In this document: in pieces, positions 48,196 through 59,944 of the stretch
Layout of the letters: the number at the start of each line of letters is the position of its first letter
Position numbering within the stretch: the stretch's first letter is position 1
NCBI GenBank assembly: GCA_025331565.1
Contig: JAFREQ010000067.1
Coordinates: 1,574,810-1,638,809, forward strand
Reading direction: 5' to 3'
Origin: Holacanthus passer
Taxonomy: Eukaryota > Chordata > Actinopteri > Pomacanthidae
Length of the DNA stretch: 64,000 nt
Notes under the pieces: model-generated
What the model saw: the letters and a program-made list of their open reading frames with translations, nothing else
Databases searched by the model: none
Told to the model about the DNA's origin: nothing
Translations under genes and position numbers: made by a program

Positions 48196-51100
48196 GTAAC
48201 TGACCTCTGCTTTTCATTCTGTGCAATAGCTTCAGTCGTGTCTGCTGCATGCGATGTGTGACCGTGCGGGCTGTCATGTTGTTTCTGGATGTCAGATGTG
48301 CAAACAGTCAGTCCAGCTCTTTGCAATGTTGAGACAAAGCAGCTGAGGCCACTTGTTCACCCAGGCTGCTGCAGGCTGCTCCTCTCAGCTGCAGGCTGCT
48401 TCTCTCAGCTGCAGGCTGCCTGCTGACTGTTGCATGAGTGATTTGCCCCAACTGTGTCTGTGCAATGCTGCAAAACCACAGTTTCTGTTTGCTTGGCTTA
48501 AATTTCATCAAAAATCCTGATCGGAGTCATTATGACTTGCACTGAAAAAGACATTTGAGGACACAAAATCAAAATGAGGAAGTGACATTTGCTGATTTGG
48601 TAGCAGTTTGCAGGATGAACTGACCATCCTGTGCAAATAAACCAAAAGGAAGCTGCTCAGTTTGAAGAGCTGTCAGCATTTGTTGGGCAGCTAACTTGAT
48701 TTTGCATTTTCAGTTAATCAATAAGTTGACTATTAGGTGTTGTCTCAGTAGAATCCAAAGTGATGTCTTCAATTAGCTTTTATTTTTTTGGTCCAACAAT
48801 CAAAAGCTCTCTGGTGAATTCAATCAATAATCATTAGAAATATGGAGTAATCTGCATATATTTTAACACTGATCAGTCTTTGGTTGTCAAAATACTTTCC
48901 CATTTTTTTTTTGTCAATAGACTCATCGATCAATCAGCTAATCACTGCAAACAAAAATAAAGCAGTCTCATACAACAGTCCTGCAACAATGTAATAATAA
49001 TAATGTCCTGCAAAAAAACACTGATGAAGGTTATAATGTTTGGTTTTTGTTGAAACAGTTTTCTAGAGGTGTTGATTCAACTTTGTCACTTTGGAGACTG
49101 TTTCTATTATTGTGTCCACCTCGTGTATATCAGTGAGGGCAGGCTACACAGTAAAGAGAATATTAGATTCTTCACTGCAGCACATTCAGATTCATCTTTT
49201 ATTTGTGTTCCTCCGGCAGCCCCCTCCCCGAGTCCAGGAATAGTATCTGAGGTGTGTTTGTGTCCCCTTCAGGTCAGACTCTCACCTGATGCCAGCAAAG
49301 GTTTTAATCTATAATTCAGCTCCCTGCACGTTCGCCCGCCGAGCAGAATCGTGGCGAAGGAGTTCAGGGCTGTCAGAATAATCTGATCCACTCTGTTTGA
49401 GCAGAGCAGCTCCTCTTCCTCACATCCGAAAAGCTTAACATCACCTTAAACCAGGGGAGAGAGATTTTTCTGACTCTGCTGAGCTGGTGGCACAAAGGAA
49501 AGATGGAGTCGTGGTCTGTCAGCGATCACTTGGAGAAATGGTCCCAACACTCAACCTGTTACTTTGGTTTATTTAGGAATTATGTTGTTATATCTGGGGG
49601 TGCTAATCAGCATAAACAATTTTCATAAGTTTCATCGTCGTCCTGCAGCAGTTAAGACAATTGTTTGACTCTGTGTCTGTCTCCAGGTTGTACGTGTCCT
49701 CTAAATCCAGAGAGTCGTCCGGTGACCCCCTCACTCCTCTGCAGTGGTGCCGTCAGGGTCTGGACTCTCCCAAATCAGAGGTGGAGGCCGCCAGGCGCTC
49801 GCTGTCCCTTCGGCTGGAACAAGGTACGAGACGACAGGTTGTTTGTGTGTGTGGAAAGGAAATGACTTTAATTGGCCACGGGGGGAGTTTGTGTTGTGGA
49901 GCGAGAGAGTCGACACAACAAGAGACATCGAGACAAACCATCGATGTTGAATTAAAAGTTATTGTGCGTCATCACATGGCTGAGATGAGCTCAGCCGGTG
50001 ATACCTTGGATCTGAGAACTGCAAGAACATAAAGCTAAAGATTAAAGATTAAAACCTTCATTATCTGCACATCCATAAAACATGCAAGCTCATTTCATTC
50101 AGTGATAAACTTCAGATAAGAGATTTAAGAGGAAGTTTCTTTCTCAACATTCGTAACAGAGCAGAATGTAATGATGCAGGACTTGTTTCGCTTCTAAGCA
50201 GCGCCGTTAAATGTCTGTTTCTGGATGTGTGTTTGAGGTGTGTAGGAGTTTCTCGCTGGTTAATGATGCTGAAGCGTCTCTGGAGTTCAGCTGGAGTTCA
50301 GTCTTGGGGTGTTACTAATTTCAGATTTGTCAGTTTTTCTTTTAATAAGATTAGAAGAGGATTTTATGTTTTTGAATCTCTGACCAGCTGTTTTGGATTT
50401 TTTTTACATTTTATTTTAACCATTCTCTGCCTCATTGATATCACAAGATGTTTAAGGGCTGTTTTAACTCAATTCTTTTGTGTCCATTTTATATCTGTCC
50501 TCCTTTTGGTTCCCGAAGATTACTCACCCCCAGTTTTTGTTCCCTCAGTCAGACACTACAGACCGAACCACAGGCTGATACAGAAGATTAGTTTGCAGGG
50601 TGCTGTTTTCCTCCAGGCTATTTTAAACTGACGGACACAGCTTTTCGGTGCCAGAAACACAGGAGCTCTCTGACTCACACAACACGAATCTCGGCCAAGA
50701 AGAAGTGTTAAATTGTTTCTCGTCTAGACTTTAAAGCTCGATGCTCTGGTGAAGGAAGCAGTCTGGCACCAAACTTAATGTCATTTTCTTGATTGCTGTG
50801 TGATCTGTTCGGGTCGGTATTGATCATCTTACAGGAAGTATGTGATGGATGCACTCCTCTGACAGTGTCAGACTCACAATCGTGACAGAAAGTGACCATC
50901 CAGAGATACTTTTCCTTCGTGGCCACAATGAGCAGGTTGAAGTTGGATCAACTTCATCACCTCACTGTGACTAATGGGGCTCAACAGGACAGTAGACCTG
51001 ACAGACCATAATCCGTCCACGCCTCATAGCATTAAGCAGATCAGGCCTGGGTCACCTGACCTGCATGTCTGCCATGATTACAGCCATTACTTAATTATAT

Positions 51101-54100
51101 CGTGCAACAGTGAAGAAGGGGAAGTTGGAGCAGAAGTGAAGAACAAGGAAACACTTTTGTGGAAGTGAAGCAGGAAGAGCAGCTGCTGAGCTTCCTTTGA
51201 AAATATGTCAAACAGTTGCTTGATTGCTCAGATAGTCTTGAGTTCAGTGTTGTCATTAACTCATACACCTGAACTGACTTTTTAAGAATTGTTTTTCATA
51301 TCTTGAGCTGATCGACAGCCGACCTGGGAAAAGCAGATCGGGGTTATCAGGACAGATGTTGAAGGAATCCTCGTCTGGTCGATGAGTCTTTGCAGACTTC
51401 AGTGTGAGTGTGCGGAGGCAGAGCAGAGGGCTGCGTGTGGAGTGTGAATGGAGGCGACAGCTCCCACGGCCTCGGCTGAACAGGCGGCTTAACACCCTGA
51501 AGCCTTTAATGAGAGGAGATGGCGCTCGACTCACCTGCGTGGGCGCGTTAGTGTCTGTGTGCGAGGCCGCTGTGTCTGCCCACACTTTCAGAATAAAGTC
51601 GTTATCTGCAGCTTTTTCAAAGAAATGCATTTATGTCAGACTGCTCTTTTGCCTTCAGTCAGCGGTCGGCTCATGAAAGCTTCTACATTTGCTGAATATC
51701 TTTGGCCGGGTTTATTGAAGTTAGTTTAATGCCTGATAAAGTGAGCAAAGTGTTGCTTTTTCAGTGAACATATCGGAGTCACAGCAGGGATGCTTCAACA
51801 AAAACATCCCACACCTTAAGTTTGTGTTTGCATGTTTTGATTGATAGGGAATCTGATTTATACGACACCTTCCTCCATCAAGAGTGAAAAGTAGAGGGTG
51901 CCGTATATTACAGATTAGAAATCTCAACATTTGTGATTTTGTAGTTACGTAAATCTTGATGAACTGCACCAAAAATCCTGACAAGTCAAACAAGCACTGG
52001 TCTCACAGATTTATTTAAGACTGATGTCTATAATAAAAGGAATCATTTTCTAAATATAAATAAATACTTGATTTGGCAAATGCATTGGAAAACTTTTTTT
52101 AAAGAAATGGTTTGACACTTTCTTGGTGAGGATTACATGAGAAGATTGATCCCACTGTCATGCCTGGATGTTAAATACTGTATTTCAAGCTTGATAATGA
52201 AAACAATGCTCAGTTGCAGCCTGAGTCAGTGTCACAGTTTTGTGGGCAGGTGTTGGATGTCAGGTGCAGGACAGTCAAATTCTTCCACACCAAACTGGGA
52301 AAACATGCCTGTTTTGACCTTATTCTGTCACCTGGCGTCCACATACTTTTGGTCAGCTTTGACACAGCCGGTATTTGGGCGGCAGCGGTCGACCTCGGCC
52401 TCTGAAGTTGCACCAGCTGTGCAGCTTGTTGCATCAGAGGCGGCGAAGCTTCTCCTCCCTCAGAGCTGCCGGTCGTCTGCCGGAGCCGGAGCATCACTGT
52501 GAGGAATCCTCCCACCAGCTCGGCCGCCTGAGGATGAATACGGTGAAATGGAGAGCTGTTGCTGTGGCAACCGTTGACATGAAAGAAACGCACCCACCCA
52601 CCCCCCTTTCATAGCGAAGTGGCTTATATTCACATTGACAGGTAACAGAGAGAAACCCTCCTCCCGCATCCTCGATAACAGAAGCACAATGCAGCACACT
52701 TTTATTCATCTTCGCTCCCATAATGCTTCAGTATTCACATCACAGCATATTCAAACCAGGCATAGTTTCTCCTCCACGTCTATGAATAGCAGCTGAGGTG
52801 TGTGTCTGTCTGAGGCGCTGCAGTGTGAGCGGCTCTGTTGTGTTGAATGCAGCTTTGTTGTGGAGCTGCTAAGTGGAGCGCTCGCTGACAGTCACGGCGT
52901 TGGTGAGGTAACGATGCACAGTGCTGCCCTCTCCTCACCGACTCACTCTGCGAATGTGTCTGGATCTGCATTACTGCTGTTGGAGCTGGTTTCTGCTTTT
53001 GGGGCCTTGAGGTTTGTTGTCGGACTCGTGTTCACATTGTGGCGACATAAGGATGTGAAGAAAGAGTGTAGTCAGAAGAAGCTCCATGCACTTCCACTGC
53101 TACTGTGACTTTTAATTTGGCAGTAAAAAATGTGTTGTAGTACATTTAGTAGCTGACAAAATCCCCATTTAATTTCTAAATGTTGTATTTGAGACTAAAT
53201 AGTTAATATCTGCTTTTCTAAATGTAAACAGACCTCAGTCCAAACCATTTTCCATAAGGGCCCATCATCAAAGAAAAACATGGATCCACACATTCATTAT
53301 GAGGTATAATGAGATACTTAATGAAGTACTTTTATTCAAGTATTGCACCTAAGTAAAAATTTGAAGTACTTGTGCTTGAGTATATCCATTTTTTAAAACT
53401 TTCTAACTCTCCATCAACATCTCAGAGGCCAATATCATCACTCCACTACATTTGTCTGACAGCTTCAGTTACTAGTTACTTTTCAGATTACAGCTTTTCA
53501 TCCCCTTCCTGTCCAGTGAAAACCACCTATCTCCAAATACTTTTACTGAAGGATTTGAATACTTCCATCATTGATTGTGTACCTTGATATTTAATACACA
53601 CTCCTGATGTGTAGATGTTTTTAAAATGATGGTTCCTTGTCGTTAACCTCCTCTCCTCCTGCACTCCCTCCTCAGTCTCCAGGTGGCGTAGCTCCCTGTC
53701 CAGCCCCTCCCCCTCCTCCTCCCCCGGCCCCCCGCTGAGCCGAGTGGCCGGAGTGTCACCCATCAGTGCTTCCCCTTCGACCAAACCCTGCTCCACCCCA
53801 CAGTCGTCTGAAAGACACGGTAACACACATGTTTTGGCATGTTTGTGTTTTTAACTTGAGATGTTTGAGGTTGAACTTTCCTCTCACCCTCCTCCCTCAG
53901 CTCCATCCCTCTCCTCCCCGCTCCACCCCGTCCTCCATCGGACCCTGAGTCCTGTAGGGAAGGAGCTCTCCCCTGTATCTGAGAGGACTCCCACCTTCCT
54001 CCCTCACAGCCGCAGTAAGCCTCAGCTTTTCCTGCCTCCATATAAAACATAAAACTGAAAATGCTTCTAGGAACCAGAATATTAATGCACAGGTGACATA

Positions 54101-57100
54101 GAACTGGGTCAGCCACCAGCCTTTTTAGCTTTACTTCAACTCGAGTCGTGGGAGGAGAGAGAGAATAGGTTTTCTCTGCAGCTTCCAGTCGCAGGAATAA
54201 AACTGTGCCGCAGCCTTTTTGTGCATTATTCGTGATGGAAAGAAAGAATAACGTTCCAGACTGAGAAGAGGCCAAAGCTGCAGGGAAGGAGAGAGAGGCC
54301 ACGCTGGACGACTGTTTCACTGCCACAGGGAGTTTTTGGCCCCGGGCTCAATTCCATGACGGTGCAAGTCCAAACAGCAACGCAGCATTAAAAAGCCTTT
54401 TAGACATTCTGTGTGTTGTTCCAAATATAAAACTCGCTTTCATCTCTCGGCCCCACTGATAAGATGTTATATTATTCAGAGACATAGCTGGGATTTTAGA
54501 TTTAGAGGTCAAATTCCACCAACCAAACTCCATAAAGATTTGTGAGCGTTCATTCATATTTTATATCAGCAGATTATCAAAATGTTTTAAAGCTTTCTTT
54601 ACACTGACAAGGACATGTTTATGGCTGTTTCTGCCTAAAATCATCAAATTTTAAGATGTAACTGTGAAAGAACAAAAAAAATCACTTGCACCTATTTCTT
54701 TGACCAAGTTTTGGCCCTCGGATGTTTGTCAGGTATCTGATGACTGAAGTAAGGAGGCCAGAAATTATGACGGTCAAAAACAGAGATCTGAGGACTGAAA
54801 TGTAGATTGCAATGTCCAGATTATTGAGAGTAATCCCATTTACATTTCTGTCAACAGATTGAATACTGCAAAGATATAAGTGAAAAATATGTTGTTGTAT
54901 AAAATTTGGGGCAAATATGACTCAAAAAGCTGAATCAAGGATGCGGAAATCTGAGAGATCACGTAAGAGCAACATGTGACAAAAGTAATTAGAATACAAA
55001 CGATGGAAAGGATTATTTCAGAGCAGCCACAGGGAGCAGATATGAGGAATATCATTAACTCCTCCGGAGCTTAATAGGCTCAAATTCTCAGGGCTTAGTT
55101 TCAGCAGTCGAGGGAAGAAGTCAGTGAGGAAAACTGGTTTTATGTTTGTTTTCAGGCCGCAGCCTCCGGCGCTCAGTCCTCAGCCCCCAGTCGTCCATGG
55201 ACAGCGACCTCGGCGCCTCAGAGGTGGAGGAGGACTCCATCACTCTGGGATACAAACTGCAAGACCTCACCGACGTCCAGGTCATGGCCCGACTGCAGGA
55301 GGAGAGTAAGTCATTGACTCAGACGACAGGAAGCAGGAAAACAAGCAGCGGTTTCGCGCTGACTGTTGAGTCTGATGACAGTGTTTCTGCCTCCAGAACA
55401 GCTCTGACGCTGAGAAATGTATAATTAAAACTGCAAATTGTAGGTTGTGTGGCTCAGTGCACGCTGCCTGTATTGTTATTTTAGGTCAGTGGTTCCCAAA
55501 CTGAGACCAGAGTCATGAAAATATGGAGGGAATTTAGGATTGAATCGAGCATTTGCACAGCAGCCATTTTGATTTGTACACAAACTAAACAATAATAGAT
55601 ATTAGTTCAACCTGTGTTTTTCCTGCTGTGACAAATGTGTGTGAATCTGATTCATATTTACATGTAGAAAAATATAGAAAGTCCATTTGACAGTTTGATG
55701 CAACAGACACGTTTCACTCAGATATGAAAAGTGAGTTTAACAAGTCATCTTAAACATGTGTCTTATTCCAAGCTGAATCTGGTCTAGATCATTTCAGAAT
55801 ATCATTTAGGAAACTGGATTTCATTCGTTATTTTAGATGTTTTTGTAGTTTCTGTGTGAACTCACTTCTTGTGCCTCCATCTCCTGTTCCCTCCTTTCTA
55901 ATATTTTAACAAATGACACCAGATCTCAGAGCTCATCGCTACTTCAGCTTCATTAACCCCAGGAGGTGATGATTGTGTGTGTGTGTGTGTTTGTCCTGGT
56001 TATGTGTGTGTGTATGTATGTGTGTGTGTTTTGCACGCCTGTCCTCATGTCTCGCTCCCCCAGGTCTAAGACAGGACTACGCCAGCACATCGTCGGTCCT
56101 GGCCAACCGCCGCAGCCAGAGCTTCACCTTCCAGCTCAGCCAGCTCAGCGCCGGCCCCGACCTGGAGGAGGAAGACGAGGAGGACGACGAAGACTACGGC
56201 CTCCTGCCGCCGCCGCAGCCGCGCCTCACCCGCCTGCCGCACTCCCACACTTTCTCCAGCATCCGAGACTGGCGAAGAAGCACAAGTTCCCTGTGCACCC
56301 CTCCTTCCACCCCCTCCACCCCCCCGTACCCTTCCGCTGGGTTCGCCTTTCAACCTCAGCCACAGGGACTGGGACTGGGACTGGGACTGGGCAGCCTGTG
56401 CGCGGCCGACCCCCCGGGCTTCAGACCAGGATCAGGTGAGCCAGATGTTTCCCTCAGGAGATGGTGGAGACCAAAACACAAATCCAAATGGTCTATAGAA
56501 TGCCAAATATTAGATTTCTGTCCACCAACTTCTATGAAGACAGAGAAAGAAATGTTAGATTGAAACTAGAAATCTGAATATGAACAATCGTCTGTTTCCT
56601 TAAACGTAGGATGGAAACATGCTACTTTAGACCAAGCTAACTTTGAACCTGTGATTGCTGTAGTACTAATCAGTTATGTCTTTGTTTACATGTCGTGTAC
56701 GTGAAATATTTATGTGTGTATTTGTATATATGTGTATGCTGTTGGCCGTATTGTTTTGGGGAAACGTCATCTTGGCGTCCAGTCGAATTTGAGAGTAAGT
56801 CGACACCGTTTTACACTAAAATCAGTCTAATAACATCATGAACATTGAATTTGCTATTGAACATTAATCCAACTTTTTACTCATCATGAATCATTCTGAG
56901 ACATATCCCGCCTTTAATCATCCATCGCCCCAAACTGACCCACACCCACGTCGACACCACTTAATAATAACTCTGTCTAAGCCTCTTGTACAACCGCTCT
57001 TAAAGCTCTCAGACCGGCGTGCGTTTCCGTTCTGAGATGAGAGAGAGTTTGATGGGATTAAGAGTTAGGAGAGTATATCTGACTGAGGGGCTGGAAAGTG

Positions 57101-58741
57101 TTGTTCCAGTAAAGGAGATCATGGGCGGCTTTATGTGCCGTCTTAAGAGATGGAGTCGTAACAGGACGGGAACGACCGACAGCGATCATGAGAACCTTAT
57201 ATAATATTTTTATTTCTTGCATCTTGAGGCTTCTTTCTTTTGTGTGTTTCCACATTACAGCAGCACATTTGTTCACATTTGTGTGGGTTTATCTTGTCTC
57301 TGTTAGATAAGCTGCGGAGGAGCATGCCTAACCTTGTCAGAGCTCCCAGCATGCCTAGTGTGCCCATTCCAACCAATCCTAGCGCTTCCCCTTGTTTGCT
57401 TCGTAACAGCCAGAGTTTTGATTCATCCAGCGGCCTGACTCGCCTGCAGTCCTCCAGTAAGACGCCACTTCTCGTTTCCTGTGTTTTTATTGGATTAAAG
57501 TTTATTATTATGCAGCAGGATCTCTAATTTTAGCTTCTGCCAGTCCCCTCCCCAGGCCAGCTACAGAACAGGGTCCAGAGCGTGGGGAACTTCACCTCCT
57601 TGTCACGACAGCCGCTCAAAGCCACCGCCTACGTCAGTCCCACCATCAAGGGCTCGACCTCGATGCCGACCTCCACCAGCCTGCAGTCTCTGAACAGCGG
57701 CGGCGGCGGCGGAGGGGGAGCGGCGGGGTGGGCAGCGGCATCCCTCTGCTCAGCAAACCAGCTGGCGGAGGGGGGACGCCCGCCTCCACCCCGGCCACCC
57801 CCCGCAGCGGCCTGCCCCGCCCCGCCTCCTTTGTTGCCACCACAAGCTCCACCCCCCGCAGTAAGGTGGCCCAACCAGCACGAAGGTAAACCCTTTATTA
57901 GCCTGTAAAAACTTTTTTCCTGGATTACTATTAAAGGCATTTCCTATAATGGTTGTCAAAATTCAACACGTGCACTAAATTGAAATTTTTCTGACCAAAT
58001 AGTTTTAACACTCAGTCACATTCAAATTCACTCAGTTGATTTTGAGTAAAGTAAGTTTTGAACCATTATTATTATTATTATTATTATTAACAAAACATAT
58101 TTTAAGTTCCTATTTTGAAGCACAAAATATGGGCGAAAGGAATAGAAATGTGCACAAATAGACACTGATTCATGTGACAGAATGAATTTTAGCTGAGATT
58201 TAAACACTTTTACTTTCAGACAATTAAAAAGTTTCAACACCTTTTGGATGGATTAAAATTTGGTGCTCACATTCATGTACCCATCGAGATGAATTTTAGT
58301 AACTTGGGTGATCCTTCAATCTTTCATCTAGCGCCATCTTCAGGTCAAACTTTTCAATTTGTCCAATATTTTGGTTTATGACTAAATTCCTGCAAAACTA
58401 AAGACACCAGCTCACAAAGTTCAGCCTCAGTTGTGTGTTTGTGTTTCATACTAATTAACAAAGCATGCTCAATTAAAGATGCATTATCCCTGCTACATGT
58501 CAGCACTGTCACTTAACGTATTGCCATGCTAGTCTCTGTTAGTACAGCTTCAGAGCTGCTGGCACGGCTGCAGACTCTTATGCTCCTTTGCTTTTAAAAA
58601 TGTATCTTAAGCAGCAGCATCAGATCTTATTTTGCAGCCTGTGGACTTCTTCTGATTTTCCTCAGTTTACTGACGCCTCCAAAGAGCTTGTCCACCCTCA
58701 GTGCCCTTCGTGACAGCACCTGGAGAGACGGCTGCTACTGA
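47802..58741 (+). CDS. slain1: SLAIN motif-containing protein 1, 9 coding exons, two apparent single-base frameshifts
   Basis: Exons: 47802-48195, 49687-49823, 53676-53819, 53901-54014, 55156-55305, 56064-56435, 57307-57456, 57556-57885, 58666-58741, all GT-AG with matching phases once two lost bases are allowed for (C-run 48009-48014; G-rich stretch about 57698-57730). SLAIN1 links CLASP/ch-TOG and EB proteins at growing microtubule ends (family knowledge). The N-terminus has the coiled coil ELEVKKLQELVRKLERQNEQ. Exons 1/2 join to give the SLAIN-box region (VLDELELLDLN, TWLYVSSK, PLTPLQWCRQGLDSP). Exon 5 has SPQSSMDSDLGASEVEEDSI and TDVQVMARLQEES. Exon 7 has KLRRSMPNL and NSQSFDSSSG. Exon 8 has SRQPLKATAYVSPT, and in the shifted frame SGIP (an SxIP EB-binding type motif) and RSGLPRP. 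Exon 9 ends STWRDGCY. Predicted length is about 622 residues against about 570 in mammals. The parts fit SLAIN1 better than SLAIN2. Confidence 0.93.
48361..48421. repeat. short tandem repeat in slain1 intron 1
   Basis: Units of about 21 bp based on GCAGGCTGCTCCTCTCAGCT, about 2.5 copies with small variation. It lies soon after the exon 1 donor. Confidence 0.8.
48700..48955. repeat. dispersed 'ATTAGTC' repeat in slain1 intron 1
   Basis: TCAGTTAATCAATAAGTTGA at the left, GATGTCTTCAATTAGCTTTT and GGTCCAACAATCAAAAG in the middle, ATCGATCAATCAGCTAATC at the right. This is the same family as 39515-39860, judged from shared wording and the TAATC-rich ends. Confidence 0.45.
49687..49823 (+). CDS. 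slain1: slain1 coding exon 2
   Basis: Acceptor GTCTCCAG, donor CAAG|GTACGA. Encodes LYVSSKSRESSGDPLTPLQW, CRQGLDSPKSEVEAARRSLS and LRLEQG, the most conserved SLAIN block. Phase 2 in, phase 1 out. Confidence 0.93.
53300..53580. repeat. dispersed 'TACTT' repeat, copy in slain1 intron 2
   Basis: GAAGTACTTGTGCTTGAGTA and ACTCCACTACATTTGTCTGA match 2925-3060; the right end has TACTTTTACTGAAGGATTTG. It lies about 95 bases upstream of slain1 exon 3. Confidence 0.6.
53676..53819 (+). CDS. slain1: slain1 coding exon 3
   Basis: Acceptor CCCTCCTCAG, donor CACG|GTAACA. Encodes a serine/proline-rich, low-complexity segment (VSRWRSSLSSPSPSSSPG onward), typical of the disordered middle of SLAIN proteins. 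Phase 1 in and out; a second AG seven bases downstream would break the frame. Confidence 0.8.
53901..54014 (+). CDS. slain1: slain1 coding exon 4
   Basis: Acceptor CTCCCTCAG, donor CGCA|GTAAGC. Encodes PSLSSPLHPVLHRTLSPVGK and ELSPVSERTPTFLPHSR, serine/proline rich. Phase 1 in and out, so it could be skipped without changing frame. Confidence 0.78.
55156..55305 (+). CDS. slain1: slain1 coding exon 5
   Basis: Acceptor GTTTTCAG, donor GAGA|GTAAGT. Encodes RSLRRSVLSPQSSMDSDLGA and GYKLQDLTDVQVMARLQEE, matching the SPQSSIDSELSASE and TDVQ-AR-QEES blocks of the family. Confidence 0.93.
55973..56030. repeat. imperfect (TG)n tract in slain1 intron 5
   Basis: TG and TATG units ending about 35 bases before exon 6, overlapping the likely branch/pyrimidine region of its acceptor. 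Confidence 0.85.
56064..56435 (+). CDS. slain1: slain1 coding exon 6
   Basis: Acceptor CCCCCAG, donor TCAG|GTGAGC. Encodes LRQDYASTSSVLANRRSQSF, an acidic run EEEDEEDDEDYG, then HSHTFSSIRDWRRSTSSLCT and a Gly-Leu repeat (GLGLGLGLG) from a GGGACT hexamer repeat at about 56367-56390. Phase 1 in and out. Confidence 0.9.
57307..57456 (+). CDS. slain1: slain1 coding exon 7
   Basis: Acceptor CTGTTAG, donor TCCA|GTAAGA. Encodes DKLRRSMPNLVRAPSMPSVP and LLRNSQSFDSSSGLTRLQSS, matching SLAIN1 (KLRRSMPNL, RNSQSFDSS). Phase 1 in and out. Confidence 0.92.
57556..57885 (+). CDS. slain1: slain1 coding exon 8 (frame broken in a G-rich run)
   Basis: Acceptor CTCCCCAG, donor GAAG|GTAAAC. Starts QLQNRVQSVGNFTSLSRQPL KATAYVSPT in phase. 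After the glycine-coding stretch at about 57698-57730 the SLAIN1-like sequence (SGIPLLSKPAG, TPRSGLPRPAS, TPRSKVAQPARR) is in the next frame. The unshifted frame would join exon 9 to give an immediate stop. Confidence 0.85.
58065..58089. repeat. (ATT)n trinucleotide repeat in slain1 intron 8
   Basis: About eight perfect units. Confidence 0.9.
58666..58741 (+). CDS. slain1: slain1 terminal coding exon 9
   Basis: Acceptor TTTCCTCAG. In phase 2 it encodes LLTPPKSLSTLSALRDSTW then RDGCY and TGA (58739-58741), almost the same as the SLAIN1 C-terminus. This phase is reached only if the exon 8 frameshift is corrected. Confidence 0.92.
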
Positions 58742-59755
58742 TGGACTGGTGCAGTGCCGCCCTGCTGGCTGGGGTAACTCACTACGCTTCAACAGAAAAA
58801 TGGGACGTCTGAATGGGTTCGACCAAAAAGGAACTTAAGTTGACCTTAAAGCTGAGATCCTGCATAGAATAGTTTGTTAAATAATGGTCTTCACATGAAC
58901 TGATCTCTCATGTCATCCATTCAAATTCTATGCAGAATTTCTTCGGGGAAGGCGGGTTGTTGTTTTTCTTTCTGGGTTTGATTGAATGCACGTCAGGTCT
59001 CATTTTACTGACAGCTTGAGTTTGGTCTGTGCCAAGGGGGAGTTGTTCCCTGTCGCTCTTGTGCAATAAACCACTGTCTGTCCAGTAATACTCACTTGCT
59101 AAAGAGGGCTGCCAGTTTTTATGATATTTGTTTATATATTTATTTTGAATAAAATTTTGGACTAATCAGGTGTTTTCCCTCTGGCAACAAGCGCCAATGA
59201 TGCTGCTAAAATTGAATCAGTCCCTGTTCCTTCGGGCACATTTGGTCTAATTTTTACAAGACGTGAAAGTATGTATTCGTGTACAAAGCTAACTATTAAG
59301 TGTGCATACATATATATATTGATGCAATATTATTATATTGAATTTTAAATGTCAATCTTGACCAAAAGGAAAATGTCTGAATGTGTTTACAAAATTGTCT
59401 CACCATGGCGTCATGAAACTTTGTGCATATTAACACTTTCAAATTGTTTAACAACCTTTTAAGGGATCTGTTCTTGTTGCACTTTGTATAAATCTCTGAA
59501 CTTACTGTTATTTTTATGTTCTGTTTACTAATGTTTGCACTCTTACATTTTATCTTCTGGACTTAGGGGGAAAAAATTCAATGTTTTGAGGAGATTTCAC
59601 AGTTCTACACGGCATAATGTAGCACCCTCTGTTTGTAATATTTGACTTGTGTTTTTAAATTACTACATTTCACACAACCCTGACACTTTTGGTACTGTGA
59701 TGGACTGAACTGAGTGAAACATTTTAATAAAACAACCTGAATTAAATATGACTTT
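58742..59755 (+). terminator. slain1 3' UTR with candidate poly(A) signals
   Basis: AT-rich ORF-free sequence with AATAAA at 59065-59070, 59148-59153 and 59726-59731; the last is followed by a T-run. Which signal is used is not known. Confidence 0.5.
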
Positions 59756-59944
59756 TTTTTTTAATGCCTCTCTTTAATTTTGGGTCATACAAACTTGACA
59801 TGCTCCAACCAGGTTCCAACAGCTGTGATCAGACAGGTGAGTTGTTGACATCTGAATGTTGCCACCTTGTGGTAGAATTTCAAACAGCTTGGTGCTGTTT
59901 CAATACAAATTATCAGTTAAAAAGAGCTTGAAAGAAGGATGCCT

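Noticed and set aside
47600..48326. Minus-strand ORFs of 190-225 codons opposite slain1 exon 1
   Set aside because: They are shadows of the CpG-rich exon; long antisense ORFs are expected in GC-rich DNA.
53763..54326. Minus-strand ORF of 187 codons over slain1 exons 3-4
   Set aside because: It is antisense to Ser/Pro-rich exons and crosses their intron; composition is explained by the coding strand.
57019..57204. 61-codon ORF in slain1 intron 6
   Set aside because: Ordinary-looking composition, but no splice acceptor in a fitting phase was found and it resembles no SLAIN segment.
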